Part shown: one piece after another, positions 19,180 through 28,653 of the stretch | How the letters are laid out: each line of letters starts with the position of its first letter | Numbering within the stretch: position 1 is the stretch's first letter | Assembly: GCA_944325355.1 (NCBI GenBank) | Contig: CALUZS010000009.1 | Coordinates: 50,773-114,772, forward strand | Length of the DNA stretch: 64,000 nt | DNA from: an uncultured Parabacteroides sp. | Lineage (GTDB): Bacteria > Bacteroidota > Bacteroidia > Bacteroidales > Tannerellaceae | Reading direction: 5' to 3' | Translations under genes and position numbers: made by a program | Notes under the pieces: model-generated | What the model was told of the DNA's origin: nothing | The model's input: only the letters and a program-made list of their open reading frames with translations | Database searches by the model: none

Positions 19180-19525
19180 ATCCCAATTTTTTTAGTTTCA
19201 ACGTTTATCCGTCTCCAACAAACGTTCAATCCTTTTTATAAAAATACCAGAACTTCTCTTCCTTCCAACATTTTTAGAGACAAAACAAATATAACAAATA
19301 AACCGTAGCCGAACTATTTCTTTGTGAATTATTAATATATAATTCATAGGGAAGGAACACTTATAACGAATATAAAAACATTTAAAGGCGATTTTTAACA
19401 GGCAACAGAAATAAAGCATTCATTCTATTTCCCAAACACCCGCAACCAAGATGGCGGACATATCCGTTTTTTTACTACCTTCTTACTTCATTTACTTATT
19501 TTCTAACCAGTTAAAATCAAGCGAC
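19180..19525. other. Intergenic region between the ECF sigma and tyrosine recombinase genes
   Basis: 346 bp, AT-rich. It holds a minus-strand TATATTTG (19286-19293), suited to the sigma factor gene. I see no convincing gene, RNA or inverted repeat. A small reading frame on the minus strand (19198-19419) has no recognisable features and overlaps the promoter. Confidence 0.5.
19286..19293 (-). promoter_or_regulatory. -7 box of the ECF sigma factor gene
   Basis: TATATTTG on the minus strand, a perfect TAnnTTTG match, giving a leader of about 100 nt. Confidence 0.55.
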
Positions 19526-20458
19526 ATGAACATTTTTTCAAACTTATTTCCGTTCTTCAGGAAAACGTTTCCGCACGGGAACAGCACTGACAAACAAAAA
19601 TTTTCAACATTCAACGAATTCATGAACAAAAGTATCGAACAAAGCGGTTTACGTTCCTCTACCATTCTAAATCACAAACAGACGTTGCACCTCCTATCTG
19701 AATTTAACCACAATATTCATTTTAAAGAACTGACATCCGGCTTCCTCTCCGATTTTGAAAAGTTCATGGTTGATAGAATGTACCACCGCAACACTATCGC
19801 CAAACATTTTAGGCAACTCAAACGATACATCAACCTTGCAATAGACAATAACTACCTGTCGCCTACGAAATACCCCTTCAGAAAATTCAAAATCAAAACA
19901 ATTGATACAAAACGCCAATTCCTGACGCCGGAAGAACTGGCTGCCTTTGAACAACTATCATTTCCTGAAAAACCGAACCTGCAACTCAAACTGGATTTAT
20001 TTCTGTTTTGCTGTTACACCGGACTTCGCTTTTCCGATGTCATACGCATCTCAGAGAAGGACTTCCAATTCTCCGGAAAAACTGTCTGGCTTGAACTGTC
20101 AACCTTAAAAACGACATCAAACATCAAACTGCCCCTCTCCCTGCTGTTCCAAGGGAAAGCGTTAAAAATATACAACCGGTACAAACATAACAAACCTACC
20201 ATTTTCCAAGTAAGGGCAGCCGAAATATCGAACATCAACAAATTTCTGCTCTCTCTTTGCAAAAAAGGAAGACTCAACAAACGAATCTCCTTCCATTCGT
20301 CAAGACATACCTTCGCGACCCTGCTTCTTTACCAAGGGGTACACCTTTCCTCCGTCCAAAAATTATTGGGGCATAAAAGCATCCGGACAACAGAAATCTA
20401 CGCGTCAGTCATAGACCAGACTATAATCAACGACTTAAAACGGGCAAACAAAAAATAG
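19526..20458 (+). CDS. Solitary tyrosine recombinase (integrase/invertase type)
   Basis: The start MNIFSNLFPFF at 19526 gives 310 residues; an upstream frame-continuous start at 19451 is possible. An N-terminal SAM-like core-binding domain (KFSTFNEFMNKSIEQSGL onward) is followed by the catalytic domain. It contains Arg in YTGLRFSDV, the His-x-x-Arg box HSSRHTFA, the second His in LGHKSIRTTEIYA and the nucleophile Tyr in that last motif. No transposon, excisionase or phage genes flank it. Such stand-alone Bacteroidales recombinases often invert nearby or distant promoters. It is a candidate, unproven, for flipping the SusC/D switch about 20 kb away. Confidence 0.9.
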   Translation: MNIFSNLFPFFRKTFPHGNSTDKQKFSTFNEFMNKSIEQSGLRSSTILNHKQTLHLLSEFNHNIHFKELTSGFLSDFEKFMVDRMYHRNTIAKHFRQLKRYINLAIDNNYLSPTKYPFRKFKIKTIDTKRQFLTPEELAAFEQLSFPEKPNLQLKLDLFLFCCYTGLRFSDVIRISEKDFQFSGKTVWLELSTLKTTSNIKLPLSLLFQGKALKIYNRYKHNKPTIFQVRAAEISNINKFLLSLCKKGRLNKRISFHSSRHTFATLLLYQGVHLSSVQKLLGHKSIRTTEIYASVIDQTIINDLKRANKK

Positions 20459-20490
20459 AACCCGATGCCTGGGACTTTCCCCAAAAACGG

Positions 20491-20565
20491 GCAGGCACTT
20501 CCTACGCGCAGCCCAAAGAAGTCCAAACCGCTGACCACTGCTTTCCGCGATTGTGCAGGCACTTC
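20491..20565 (+). repeat. Direct repeat downstream of the tyrosine recombinase
   Basis: GCAGGCACTTC occurs at 20491-20501 and again at 20555-20565, 64 bp apart, in a gap otherwise free of genes. It could be recombinase arm sites or chance. Confidence 0.35.
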
Positions 20566-20569
20566 AAAA

Positions 20570-20604
20570 ACAGAAAGCCCGTCGTTATCAAAACGACAGG
20601 CTTC
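20570..20604 (+). terminator. Hairpin between the recombinase and NagB-like genes
   Basis: Arms AAGCC-GTCGTT and AACGAC-GGCTT, built like the terminator at 2469. It lies between the convergent recombinase and NagB-like genes and could serve either, though it lacks a strong T-run. Confidence 0.55.
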
Positions 20605-20658
20605 CCTAAACATGAAATTGAAAAAAATTTCACTGAGCCATAATGGTGGCATTATGTG

Positions 20659-22638
20659 CTATAGTGGAATGTATTGTACAAACGCTTCGATAGCTTCATA
20701 AGAAGCCAAGCCTAACTGACGATACAATTCGGCAGTCGCCCGGTTACGGTCTTCAGCCCGTTGCCAGAACAACCGTTCGTCGTCGCCCAAGAACGGAGCG
20801 CTCTCCGCTTGCGACTGATGTTTCAAGATTGCATTCCGCTTATGCCGAAGCTCTTCCGGCGAGATAGGTACAGCCATCTCTACATGGTCCATTTCCCATT
20901 CCGCCCATGCACCACGGTACATCCAAACCCGGCAGTTTTTCATCCATTCCTCGTTCTTCACTTCATCGATTGCAGCAAGAACGGCGTTCAGACATACTCG
21001 ATGCGTGCCGTGCGGGTCTGCCAAATCTCCGGCGACAAACATCTGGTCCGGTTTCACTTTTTCAAGCAAATCCTTTACAATCTTCACATCAGCTTCACCC
21101 AAGTCGTTTTTCTTGACCATGCCGGTTTCATAGAAAGGCAAATCCAAATAGTGCACATTCTCGTCTTTCACTCCGGAATAGCGGCAAGCCGTCAGCGCCT
21201 CTTCCCGGCGAATCGTCCCTTTCATAAATAAAACGTCGGCACGTTCCTTTTCCCCTTCTACTTTCTCGTAACGCAGGAAATGGATAATTTCTTCCGCCTT
21301 TTTCTTCACGGTATCGTCTTCCGTGTACTTCGAACATACGTCACGCAAATATTCACAGTAACGGATAACCTCCTCATCCCCTACCGCAATATTCCCGGAA
21401 GTTTCGTATGCAACATGAACATCATGATGCTGGTCGCACAACCGTCGCAAAGTCCCTCCCATAGAAATCACATCGTCATCAGGATGCGGGCTGAACACTA
21501 TTACTTTTTTAGGATACGGAACCGCCCTTTCCGGCCGATTGGAATCGTCGGCGTTCGGTTTTCCTCCCGGCCATCCGGTTATCGTATGCTGAATATCATT
21601 AAAAATCTTGATATTTACGTTATAAGCAGAACCATATATCGCGAGGAGTTCGTTCAAGCCGTTCTCGCTATAATCCTTGTTCGTCAGTTTCAAGATAGGT
21701 TTTCCTGTCAGCTGGCATAACCATACGATGGCACGGCGAATCAGCTTATTGTCCCACTCGCAAGTTGTAACCAACCAAGGATGGCTGATTCGTGTCAAAT
21801 CATAGGCCGCCGACAAATCCACCACTACTTTTGCATTCTGGTGGTTCTGCAAGAATGAAGAGGGTACGGAATCGCATACATTCCCTTCTACCGTCTTCGC
21901 AATAATGCCTGCTTTATCCTCACCCCATGCCATCAATATGACATTACGGGCTTTCATCATCGTACCCAATCCCATTGTGATTACGCCGGCAGGGACGTTA
22001 TCCACCGACGGGAAAATACGGGCAGCTTCCTTACGGGCCGCACTATCCAACAAAACAAGGCGTGTACGGGAACTAATCATTGCGCCCGAACCGTTGAACA
22101 TCAAACTGCTGACACGTCCTACACCCAACAAGATATAGTCGAAACCACCTACCATCTGAAGCTGTTCCTCATAGCTTCTGCAAAAATCAAAAATGGCATC
22201 TTTCGGCATAAAACCGTCAGGTACATGGATATTTTCCGGGGCAATATCGACATAATCAAGCAACGCCGACTTCAAATGTGCCAAATTACCGGACGAAGGC
22301 GATGCCAGCGGATAAAACTCGTATTCCAAAAAGACAATCACATTCCGGAAACTCAGATTTTCCTCCTTGTGCATACGTACCAGTTCCTTATACACACTAA
22401 GCGGAGAACTTCCGCCGGGAAGTCCTATTACGAAATTCTCACCCAATTCCTGCTTTTTCCGTATTTGGTTGGCAAGTTCGTTCGCTATCGCAAACGACCC
22501 CTCCTCTGTCGATTCATAAATATTCGTTTGGATTTTCTCCAATCGCGTCAGAACTGAATGTTCGAAAGCATTTTCCGGGCGATAATACCTCTGAGGTATC
22601 CGTGTCAATGTAATTTGAGAGCTTAAATCGGTTTTCAT
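20659..22638 (-). CDS. Inactive NagB-like domain fused to an LmbE/PIG-L deacetylase domain
   Basis: The 659 residues are two domains. Residues about 25-290 are a glucosamine-6-phosphate deaminase (NagB) fold with the phosphate loop GLPGGSSPLSVYKEL (73-87). The catalytic residues are lost: against E. coli NagB, Asp72 is Glu105, Asp141 is Val176, His143 is Ser178 and Glu148 is Gly183 (region GVGRVSSLMFNGS, 172-184). Residues about 375-650 are an LmbE-like de-N-acetylase with the zinc motif SPHPDDD (383-389) and a distal DPHGTHR, both intact. Bacteroides has homologous deaminase-like proteins. Likely a sugar-sensing or binding domain steering an N-deacetylase. nagA is the next gene upstream but has its own transcript. 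Confidence 0.9.
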   Translation of the reverse strand: MKTDLSSQITLTRIPQRYYRPENAFEHSVLTRLEKIQTNIYESTEEGSFAIANELANQIRKKQELGENFVIGLPGGSSPLSVYKELVRMHKEENLSFRNVIVFLEYEFYPLASPSSGNLAHLKSALLDYVDIAPENIHVPDGFMPKDAIFDFCRSYEEQLQMVGGFDYILLGVGRVSSLMFNGSGAMISSRTRLVLLDSAARKEAARIFPSVDNVPAGVITMGLGTMMKARNVILMAWGEDKAGIIAKTVEGNVCDSVPSSFLQNHQNAKVVVDLSAAYDLTRISHPWLVTTCEWDNKLIRRAIVWLCQLTGKPILKLTNKDYSENGLNELLAIYGSAYNVNIKIFNDIQHTITGWPGGKPNADDSNRPERAVPYPKKVIVFSPHPDDDVISMGGTLRRLCDQHHDVHVAYETSGNIAVGDEEVIRYCEYLRDVCSKYTEDDTVKKKAEEIIHFLRYEKVEGEKERADVLFMKGTIRREEALTACRYSGVKDENVHYLDLPFYETGMVKKNDLGEADVKIVKDLLEKVKPDQMFVAGDLADPHGTHRVCLNAVLAAIDEVKNEEWMKNCRVWMYRGAWAEWEMDHVEMAVPISPEELRHKRNAILKHQSQAESAPFLGDDERLFWQRAEDRNRATAELYRQLGLASYEAIEAFVQYIPL

Positions 22639-22676
22639 AATTCAAATCTAAACTTTAAGTTGTTCTTGAAAACACG

Positions 22677-22684
22677 CAAATGTA
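22677..22684 (-). promoter_or_regulatory. -7 box of the NagB-like/LmbE gene
   Basis: TACATTTG on the minus strand, about 40 nt before the ATG. It shows the gene has its own promoter despite lying downstream of nagA. Confidence 0.6.
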
Positions 22685-22860
22685 ATAATTATCTGCCGCT
22701 TTCGTCCAACAAAAGATGGACAGAATCGTCCAAGAAGATTTAAAAGAATATTAAAAATAATAAATTCATAACACAAATATCAACGGTTTTTCCTTGAGAC
22801 CCATTGGAAAGACTTCACCGGAAAATAGAAAGAACCATTTCCCTGCTCCTGCGTATAAAA

Positions 22861-24027
22861 TCAATACAGCGTATTGGCCTCTTCCACAAAACGTCCCATC
22901 GACCAAACAGCTCGGAGTTGCAGATTTTCATCCATAATAATGATATCGGCATCTTTCCCCCGTTCCAGCGAACCTTTCCTATCGTAAACACCCATAATGC
23001 GCGCCGGAGTCTCCGAAGCCATACGTACCGCATCTGCCAAAGGAACGCTCGCCTGTTGTACCATCGTCCGGATCAACCGGTCCATCGTAGCAATACTTCC
23101 TGCCAACGCCGAATGGTCAGCCAGCTTGCAAACACCGTCCTCGATGATAACACGCGGATCGAAGGCTTCGGTACTGTCGCTTGCCGCACAAGCCAAAGCA
23201 TCTGTAATCAACGCCGTCCGTTCCACGCCCTTTATTTTGTAAATTAATTTCAGTATTGTTGGAGGGACATGTATTCCATCAGCAATCACTTCGACCGTCA
23301 TATTATCTATCAAATAAATGCTTTCCACCGTCCCTTCATATTTATATTCCCGCCGCTTGTGGAAACCAGGCATAGCGTTGTAGAAATGTGTCGCATGGGT
23401 ATAACCGGCAGCGTAGGCTGCATGGATATCTTCAAATTCTGCCTGCGTATGGGCTACCGAAGCGAGCAATCCCTTTGAAGATATATATTTGCCAAATTCT
23501 ATTGCTCCTGCCATTTCCGGCGCGGCATCCCAACGCTTGATGCAGTTCCATCTCTCCAGAATCGGGATATATTCATTCGGATCCGGCAATTTTATATTTT
23601 CCGGCATCTGTCCTCCTGCCATCGCCGGATTCAGATAATGGCCTTCCAGGTGAAGCCCCAACACTGTGCTTCCGGGTTCAGCCATCAACCGGGTACATGT
23701 CTCTGCCGCCTTGTTAATCATCGGCACCGTAGATGACGACAAAGTCGGGAATATTCCGGTTGTTCCATGCAAAAGATGGGTCTTGACTGCCGTACGGAAT
23801 GCATCCTCCGTGCCTTCCATAAAATCAGCGCCACCACCGCCATGCACGTGCATATCGATTCCTCCCGGAAGAATATACATTCCTTTGACATCTACCAATG
23901 TCGCTCCAATAATTGCCAAATCACAGTTGGTTACTTCTAAAATTTTGTTATCACGAATCAAAACCGAACCGTTATCCAGCCAGCCCTGCGGCGTAAGGAT
24001 TCGTCCGTTTATTAATTGAATTAGCAT
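22861..24027 (-). CDS. nagA: N-acetylglucosamine-6-phosphate deacetylase
   Basis: Hydrolyses GlcNAc-6-P to GlcN-6-P in amino-sugar catabolism and cell-wall recycling; cytoplasmic amidohydrolase. 388 residues, normal length. Metal and catalytic motifs are GGIDMHVHGGGG (His-x-His), HLEGHYLNPAMAGGQ (Glu), SVAHTQAEFED and HATHFYNAMPG (His), and ALITDALACAASD (catalytic Asp). A true NagB is not in this window; the neighbouring NagB-like domain lacks its catalytic residues. Confidence 0.96.
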   Translation of the reverse strand: MLIQLINGRILTPQGWLDNGSVLIRDNKILEVTNCDLAIIGATLVDVKGMYILPGGIDMHVHGGGGADFMEGTEDAFRTAVKTHLLHGTTGIFPTLSSSTVPMINKAAETCTRLMAEPGSTVLGLHLEGHYLNPAMAGGQMPENIKLPDPNEYIPILERWNCIKRWDAAPEMAGAIEFGKYISSKGLLASVAHTQAEFEDIHAAYAAGYTHATHFYNAMPGFHKRREYKYEGTVESIYLIDNMTVEVIADGIHVPPTILKLIYKIKGVERTALITDALACAASDSTEAFDPRVIIEDGVCKLADHSALAGSIATMDRLIRTMVQQASVPLADAVRMASETPARIMGVYDRKGSLERGKDADIIIMDENLQLRAVWSMGRFVEEANTLY

Positions 24028-24202
24028 AATAAAATTATATTCCTAAAATACAACTTACCAGAAAAATGTTTCAGAAGTTGAGCATACAAAACAAACATAT
24101 ACATAAAAGAAGCTCAAACAAACCCCTGAATCCGCAACAAATTTAGGAATATTATTTTTAATATTAAAGCAAACGGGGAAATATATGCAAATATTTTAAA
24201 AT

Positions 24203-26140
24203 CTACTTTTCGGTCTTTAAAATTTCAAGCTGTTCAGATAAGTCAGCCCAGGATTCCATTGCCTGCTCCAACTCCTTTTTCAAATTGGAATATCTGGTAT
24301 ATAAGCTGGCATCCGACGCTCCTTCGGCAGTAGACAGACGGCTTTCTGTCTCTGCAAGCGACGATTCCAACTTTGCAATGGTACTTTCTGCTTCCGAGAC
24401 AGACTTTTCCAACTTTTTAACTGACTTATTAAAATCTTTCCGGGCTTCATACGAAAGCCTGTTTTGCGTTTGCTGGCTATCCTTTCCCAAAGCCGACGAA
24501 ATTTTTTCCGTTTTTTCCAGTTCACGCAAGTCATTCATCTTTTTCTGCTCCAGAAATTCATAAATGCCTCCCAGATGCTCTTTCACCCGTTTGTTACCGA
24601 ACTCATACACTTTATCAACCAATCCGTCCAAAAATTCTCGGTCATGGGAAACGATAATGACAGTTCCGTCAAACTCTTTCAGTGCGTCTTTTAAAACATC
24701 CTTCGACCGCATATCCAAATGGTTCGTCGGCTCGTCCAATATCAGCAAATTCACAGGTTCCAGCAGCAACCGAATCATGGCTAAACGAGTACGCTCCCCT
24801 CCGGAAAGGACTTTTACTTTTTTATCGGAGGTCTCTCCCCCAAACATGAAAGCCCCCAAAATATCTCTTATCTTCAACCGTACATCACCCTCAGCCACAT
24901 AATCGATTGTCTCAAATACAGTTTTGTTTTCATCCAACAGCTGTGCCTGGTTCTGCGCAAAATAGCCTATCTTCACGTTATGTCCAATTTCCAACTTCCC
25001 GGAGAATGGGATTTGTCCCATGATACACTTTACTAAAGTAGATTTCCCTTCACCGTTCTTTCCTACAAAAGCGACCTTATCCCCCCGCTTTATAATCAAG
25101 CTCACATGTTCAAAAACAAGATGGTCCCCATAACTTTTCGACACATCCTCCATAATAACCGGATAACTTCCCGAACGGGGAGCAGGAGGAAACTTCATCG
25201 AAAGCATTGCAGTATCAACATCGTCAATCTCAATGCGCTCCACTTTCTCCAACTGTTTGATTCGGGACTGGACTTGTACCGCCTTTGTCGCCTTATAACG
25301 GAACCGCTCGATAAAAGCTTCCGTTTCAGCAACCATCTTCTGCTGATTCTCATAAGCACGCAGTTGTTGTTCGCGACGCTCTTTCCGCAGCTGCACATAA
25401 CTCGAATACTTTACCTTATAATCATATATCTTTCCCAATTCAATTTCTATGGTCCTGTTCGTCGTATTGTCCAGAAAAGCCCGGTCGTGCGACACGAGAA
25501 TAACCGCATTCGCCCTGGTAGTGATAAAGGTCTCCAGCCATTGAATAGACTCTATATCCAAATGGTTCGTCGGCTCGTCGAGCAACAATACGTCCGGCTG
25601 CTTCAACAAAAGTTTAGCCAATTCTATACGCATCCGCCAACCTCCGCTGAACTCGGATGTCGGGCGGTCAAAATCGGAACGAAGAAAACCCAGTCCCAAC
25701 AACGTCCGTTCCAATTCTGCCTGATAATTATTACCGCCCATCATCTGGAAATGCTCTGTCAAATAGGTATGCCTGTCTATTATTTTTTGATATGCTTCCG
25801 ACTCATAATCGGTCCGATTGGCAAGTTGCATATTCAATTGGTTGATTTCCTCATCGATTTCATGGATATGTTCAAAAGCCAATTCCGCTTCTTCACGCAC
25901 GGTCCGTTCATCCGACAGCACCATCTGCTGCGGAAGGTAACCGATACTAATTCCTTTTGGAACATTCACGGTTCCGGACGAAGGAGACTGCAGACCGGCA
26001 AGAATCTTTAACATCGTCGATTTTCCTGCGCCGTTCTTTCCTGCCAAAGCGATTCGTTCTTTCTGGTTCACAACAAACGATACATCATCGAACAAAACAA
26101 ATCCCCCAAACTCAACTTTAAGTTTTTCTATCGAAATCAT
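24203..26140 (-). CDS. ABC-F family ATPase (Uup/EttA-like)
   Basis: A 645-residue soluble protein with two ABC domains and no membrane segments. The start MISIEKLKVEFGG at 26140 is chosen over an in-frame ATG 27 bp upstream that would overlap the promoter. Walker A motifs are GKNGAGKST and GKNGEGKST, signatures are FSGGWRMR and LSGGERTR, and Walker B sites are LLLDEPTNH and LILDEPTNH. A charged linker lies between the domains, and a C-terminal coiled coil (about 560-640) matches the Uup-type arm. Family members act on ribosomes or DNA; a resistance role cannot be judged. Confidence 0.93.
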   Translation of the reverse strand: MISIEKLKVEFGGFVLFDDVSFVVNQKERIALAGKNGAGKSTMLKILAGLQSPSSGTVNVPKGISIGYLPQQMVLSDERTVREEAELAFEHIHEIDEEINQLNMQLANRTDYESEAYQKIIDRHTYLTEHFQMMGGNNYQAELERTLLGLGFLRSDFDRPTSEFSGGWRMRIELAKLLLKQPDVLLLDEPTNHLDIESIQWLETFITTRANAVILVSHDRAFLDNTTNRTIEIELGKIYDYKVKYSSYVQLRKERREQQLRAYENQQKMVAETEAFIERFRYKATKAVQVQSRIKQLEKVERIEIDDVDTAMLSMKFPPAPRSGSYPVIMEDVSKSYGDHLVFEHVSLIIKRGDKVAFVGKNGEGKSTLVKCIMGQIPFSGKLEIGHNVKIGYFAQNQAQLLDENKTVFETIDYVAEGDVRLKIRDILGAFMFGGETSDKKVKVLSGGERTRLAMIRLLLEPVNLLILDEPTNHLDMRSKDVLKDALKEFDGTVIIVSHDREFLDGLVDKVYEFGNKRVKEHLGGIYEFLEQKKMNDLRELEKTEKISSALGKDSQQTQNRLSYEARKDFNKSVKKLEKSVSEAESTIAKLESSLAETESRLSTAEGASDASLYTRYSNLKKELEQAMESWADLSEQLEILKTEK

Positions 26141-26164
26141 AAAATTTTCATACTTTTTCTTGCG

Positions 26165-26172
26165 CAAAGATA
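26165..26172 (-). promoter_or_regulatory. -7 box of the ABC-F gene
   Basis: TATCTTTG on the minus strand, 24 nt before the chosen ATG, which supports that start. Confidence 0.65.
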
Positions 26173-26234
26173 CAACCGTTTAATAAATTCATTAACTTCG
26201 TCTCACTAATTGACAATTTAAAAAACTTAATCTT

Positions 26235-26783
26235 ATGAAAAGAAAAAGCTTAACAAAAATGATTGCGGCTTTGGTAGGGTGCTGTATCATGTTCACTTCT
26301 TGTATCGGATCCTTCGGTTTGACCAACAAACTTTTGGACTGGAACAACAACGTCGACAGTAAGTTCGTAAACGAGTTAGTTTTTCTTGCTTTTTGGATTG
26401 TACCTGTTTATGAAATTTCCGTACTCGCCGATGTATTAGTCATCAACTCTATCGAGTTCTGGAGCGGAAGCAATCCGGTGGCTGAGACATCTGTAAAGAC
26501 AATTGAGACTCCTGACGGCAACTATACCGTAGAGACAAACGCTAACGGTTACAAAATCCAAAAAGACGGAGAAGCTCCTGTTGACTTGGTATTCAACGAA
26601 AACGACCAGACTTGGAACGTTGAAGCTAAGGGCGAAGTTTACAAATTAATGAAAATGACAAAAGACAACGAAGTTGTAATGTATTTGCCGAATGGCGAAG
26701 AGATGAATGTTGAACTTAACAAGGGCGGTGTAATGGAATTCAGACAAGCTGCCAACAATTTCGCATTCGTTGCTGCAAGATAA
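26235..26783 (+). CDS. DUF3332 domain-containing lipoprotein
   Basis: A 182-residue protein with a lipoprotein signal (CCIMFTSCIGSF, Cys near residue 22). A further hydrophobic segment, LVFLAFWIVPVYEISVLADVL (in part residues 48-68), is followed by a hydrophilic C-terminal domain rich in beta-forming repeats. It fits DUF3332, an uncharacterised family found in Bacteroidetes and others. It is divergent from the ABC-F gene. Function unknown; probably an envelope protein. Confidence 0.85.
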   Translation: MKRKSLTKMIAALVGCCIMFTSCIGSFGLTNKLLDWNNNVDSKFVNELVFLAFWIVPVYEISVLADVLVINSIEFWSGSNPVAETSVKTIETPDGNYTVETNANGYKIQKDGEAPVDLVFNENDQTWNVEAKGEVYKLMKMTKDNEVVMYLPNGEEMNVELNKGGVMEFRQAANNFAFVAAR

Positions 26784-26817
26784 TCCGGCTGTATATTGCA
26801 TAATATATAATATGTAG

Positions 26818-26852
26818 AAAAAGAGAGGGCAACTTTGTCCTCTCTTTTTTCT
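26818..26852 (+). terminator. Terminator of the DUF3332 gene
   Basis: AAAAAGAGAGG arm, short loop and CCTCTCTTTTTT arm, about 35 bp after the stop codon. It directly precedes the promoter of the next gene. Confidence 0.9.
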
Positions 26853-26870
26853 TTCTTCTCAGACAATCGT

Positions 26871-26878
26871 TACCTTTG
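26871..26878 (+). promoter_or_regulatory. -7 box of the EFR1 gene
   Basis: TACCTTTG, 22 nt before the ATG at 26901. It supports the internal start chosen for this gene. Confidence 0.65.
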
Positions 26879-26900
26879 CACCACTAAAAAGCAGGACAAC

Positions 26901-27683
26901 ATGATTTTCTATTTCACGGGCACAGGCAACTCTGCATGGGTTGCCAAGAGACTGTCAACTATATTAAACGAACCATGCATATCCGTCACCGAATGCACTG
27001 GTTCACCCTATGTATATAACATATCAGACCAGGAGCGCATCCTCCTTGTCACCCCAGTCCATTCGTGGGGTCCGGCAGTAAGGATGGTACAATTCATCCG
27101 GAATCTGAAAATTAACGGCTACAACAACCAACCGGTTTACCTGATTTGCTGCTGCGGTGATGACTGCGGATACACAAACCGAATTGTTGAAGCGGAACTG
27201 AAGAAAAAAGATATTCCACTAAACGGCTATTTCTCCATACAGATGCCCAACAACTACTTGCTTCTTCCAGGATTCGATGTAGACAGCAAAACAGTAGAGC
27301 GTTCAAAACTGGACAACGCCGACAGACGCATCCAAAAAATTGCCGAAGCAATAACCAATCACCACACAACCGCTTTATACACGCAAGGCAGCCTTCCATA
27401 TTTGAAAAGCCGCCTTGTATATCCAATCTTCGCCCGTTACTTCAGAAAACGAATATCTTTTTATGCCACCGAAGCCTGTACAAAATGCGGTCTCTGTGTC
27501 CGCACATGTCCTTCCGGATGTATAACTTTAACCGGGGAAGAAGGGGCACCCGTATGGGATAAAAAAGGTGAATGTACCCAATGTCTTGCTTGTCTTCACC
27601 TATGCCCGCAACGTGCCATCGAATACGGAAACATCACGAAAAGAAAAGGACGTTACCATCACCCCGATTATTTCAAGAAATAA
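26901..27683 (+). CDS. EFR1-type protein: flavodoxin domain plus two [4Fe-4S] clusters
   Basis: A 260-residue electron-transfer protein. The N-terminal half starts MIFYFTGTGNSAWVAKRL, the FMN-binding loop of flavodoxin-like proteins (TGTGNS). The C-terminal half carries two ferredoxin motifs, CTKCGLCVRTCPSGC and CTQCLACLHLCP. The start at 26901 is chosen because the -7 box lies just before it and longer frames read through that promoter. It overlaps the convergent nitroreductase gene by 11 bp. Substrate unknown; an anaerobic low-potential reductase is likely. Confidence 0.92.
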   Translation: MIFYFTGTGNSAWVAKRLSTILNEPCISVTECTGSPYVYNISDQERILLVTPVHSWGPAVRMVQFIRNLKINGYNNQPVYLICCCGDDCGYTNRIVEAELKKKDIPLNGYFSIQMPNNYLLLPGFDVDSKTVERSKLDNADRRIQKIAEAITNHHTTALYTQGSLPYLKSRLVYPIFARYFRKRISFYATEACTKCGLCVRTCPSGCITLTGEEGAPVWDKKGECTQCLACLHLCPQRAIEYGNITKRKGRYHHPDYFKK

Positions 27684-28419
27684 AACCCTGTTGCTTCAGA
27701 ACATGCATCAGCACCTCTGAAAAATGTTCGCAGTTCTCTTTGGTGTAACGTATATCCGTAAACACTTGGGCTAACGTTTCCTTATTATTGATACGAACAA
27801 ATTCTTTGTTTACTTCCAACGTCTCTTTCTCTTTGTAAAAGGCATCTATCGACTGCGGCGTATAATCCTTATAGCACTCCTTGTGCATGATGGCAGCCAA
27901 CGGCAACCGTTCCGATTCGGAAGGCAATGGCTCCGTAGGGTATCCCAACGTCAATGTAACGATAGGAACTACCAAGCGCGGCAGTTTCAACACCTCAATA
28001 ATCTGGTCCGCATTATAGGTTGTTGTTCCTAAGAAACAGCCCCCTAAGCCTTTTTCCTCGGCTGCTTCAAGGAAAGCTTCCGCAAACAACATCGCATCAA
28101 TGGTCGAAGCGATGAATGTTTGCAAGTTATCAAATCCCGCCTTTGCTTTCCGGCAATCCGCCCATTTCACAAAACGGTTGGCATCCGCACAAAAAGTCAA
28201 CACAACCGGCGCAGCTGTCACCATCGGCTGGTTGAAATGAGCCGGAGCCAGTCGCTTCTTATTCTCCGCATCCCGGGTCACCACCACACTATATAACTGC
28301 ATATTTCCCGTATTCGAAGCCTTCATTGCCACCTCCAGCAGCTCTTCCAGCAATATCTCAGGGACATCCTCCTGCTTATATTGGCGGATACTTCTCCGCC
28401 GTTTCATCAATTCTATCAT
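27673..28419 (-). CDS. Nitroreductase family FMN-dependent oxidoreductase
   Basis: A 248-residue protein. MKRRRSIRQYKQEDVP at the N-terminus is the FMN-phosphate Arg/Ser motif of the nitroreductase fold, and EEKGLGGCFLGTTTYN is the second FMN loop. The extra C-terminal 60 residues resemble the NfsA/FRP-like subgroup using NADPH. Cytoplasmic dimer, reducing quinones, flavins or nitro compounds. Its tail overlaps the EFR1 gene. Confidence 0.92.
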   Translation of the reverse strand: MIELMKRRRSIRQYKQEDVPEILLEELLEVAMKASNTGNMQLYSVVVTRDAENKKRLAPAHFNQPMVTAAPVVLTFCADANRFVKWADCRKAKAGFDNLQTFIASTIDAMLFAEAFLEAAEEKGLGGCFLGTTTYNADQIIEVLKLPRLVVPIVTLTLGYPTEPLPSESERLPLAAIMHKECYKDYTPQSIDAFYKEKETLEVNKEFVRINNKETLAQVFTDIRYTKENCEHFSEVLMHVLKQQGFIS

Positions 28420-28605
28420 ATTATCTTATTAAAAAACTTCTCACATATCAAAAAACAATAATATCCTACTCATCCTTCCTGCATACAAACCGGAAGCCAC
28501 AGGACAAAGCCCGTTACGAACTATACATCTTTTCGGGGAATAAAGGTAATAATTAAGGATTAATATAAGCCGATACAGTGATATATTTTAACACCTCTGA
28601 GAATA

Positions 28606-28640
28606 AAAAAAGCGGTCATCAAAAAAAGACAACCGCTTAA
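28606..28640 (-). terminator. Terminator of tRNA-Gly
   Basis: AAGCGGT and ACCGCTT-type arms with a T-run following on the minus strand, just after the tRNA 3' end. Confidence 0.75.
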
Positions 28641-28653
28641 TTCCGTAATTTTG

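Noticed and set aside
19198..19419. A 73-codon minus-strand frame upstream of the ECF sigma gene.
   Set aside because: No domain, biased Cys/Ile/Phe content typical of AT-rich non-coding DNA, and it overlaps the likely sigma promoter.
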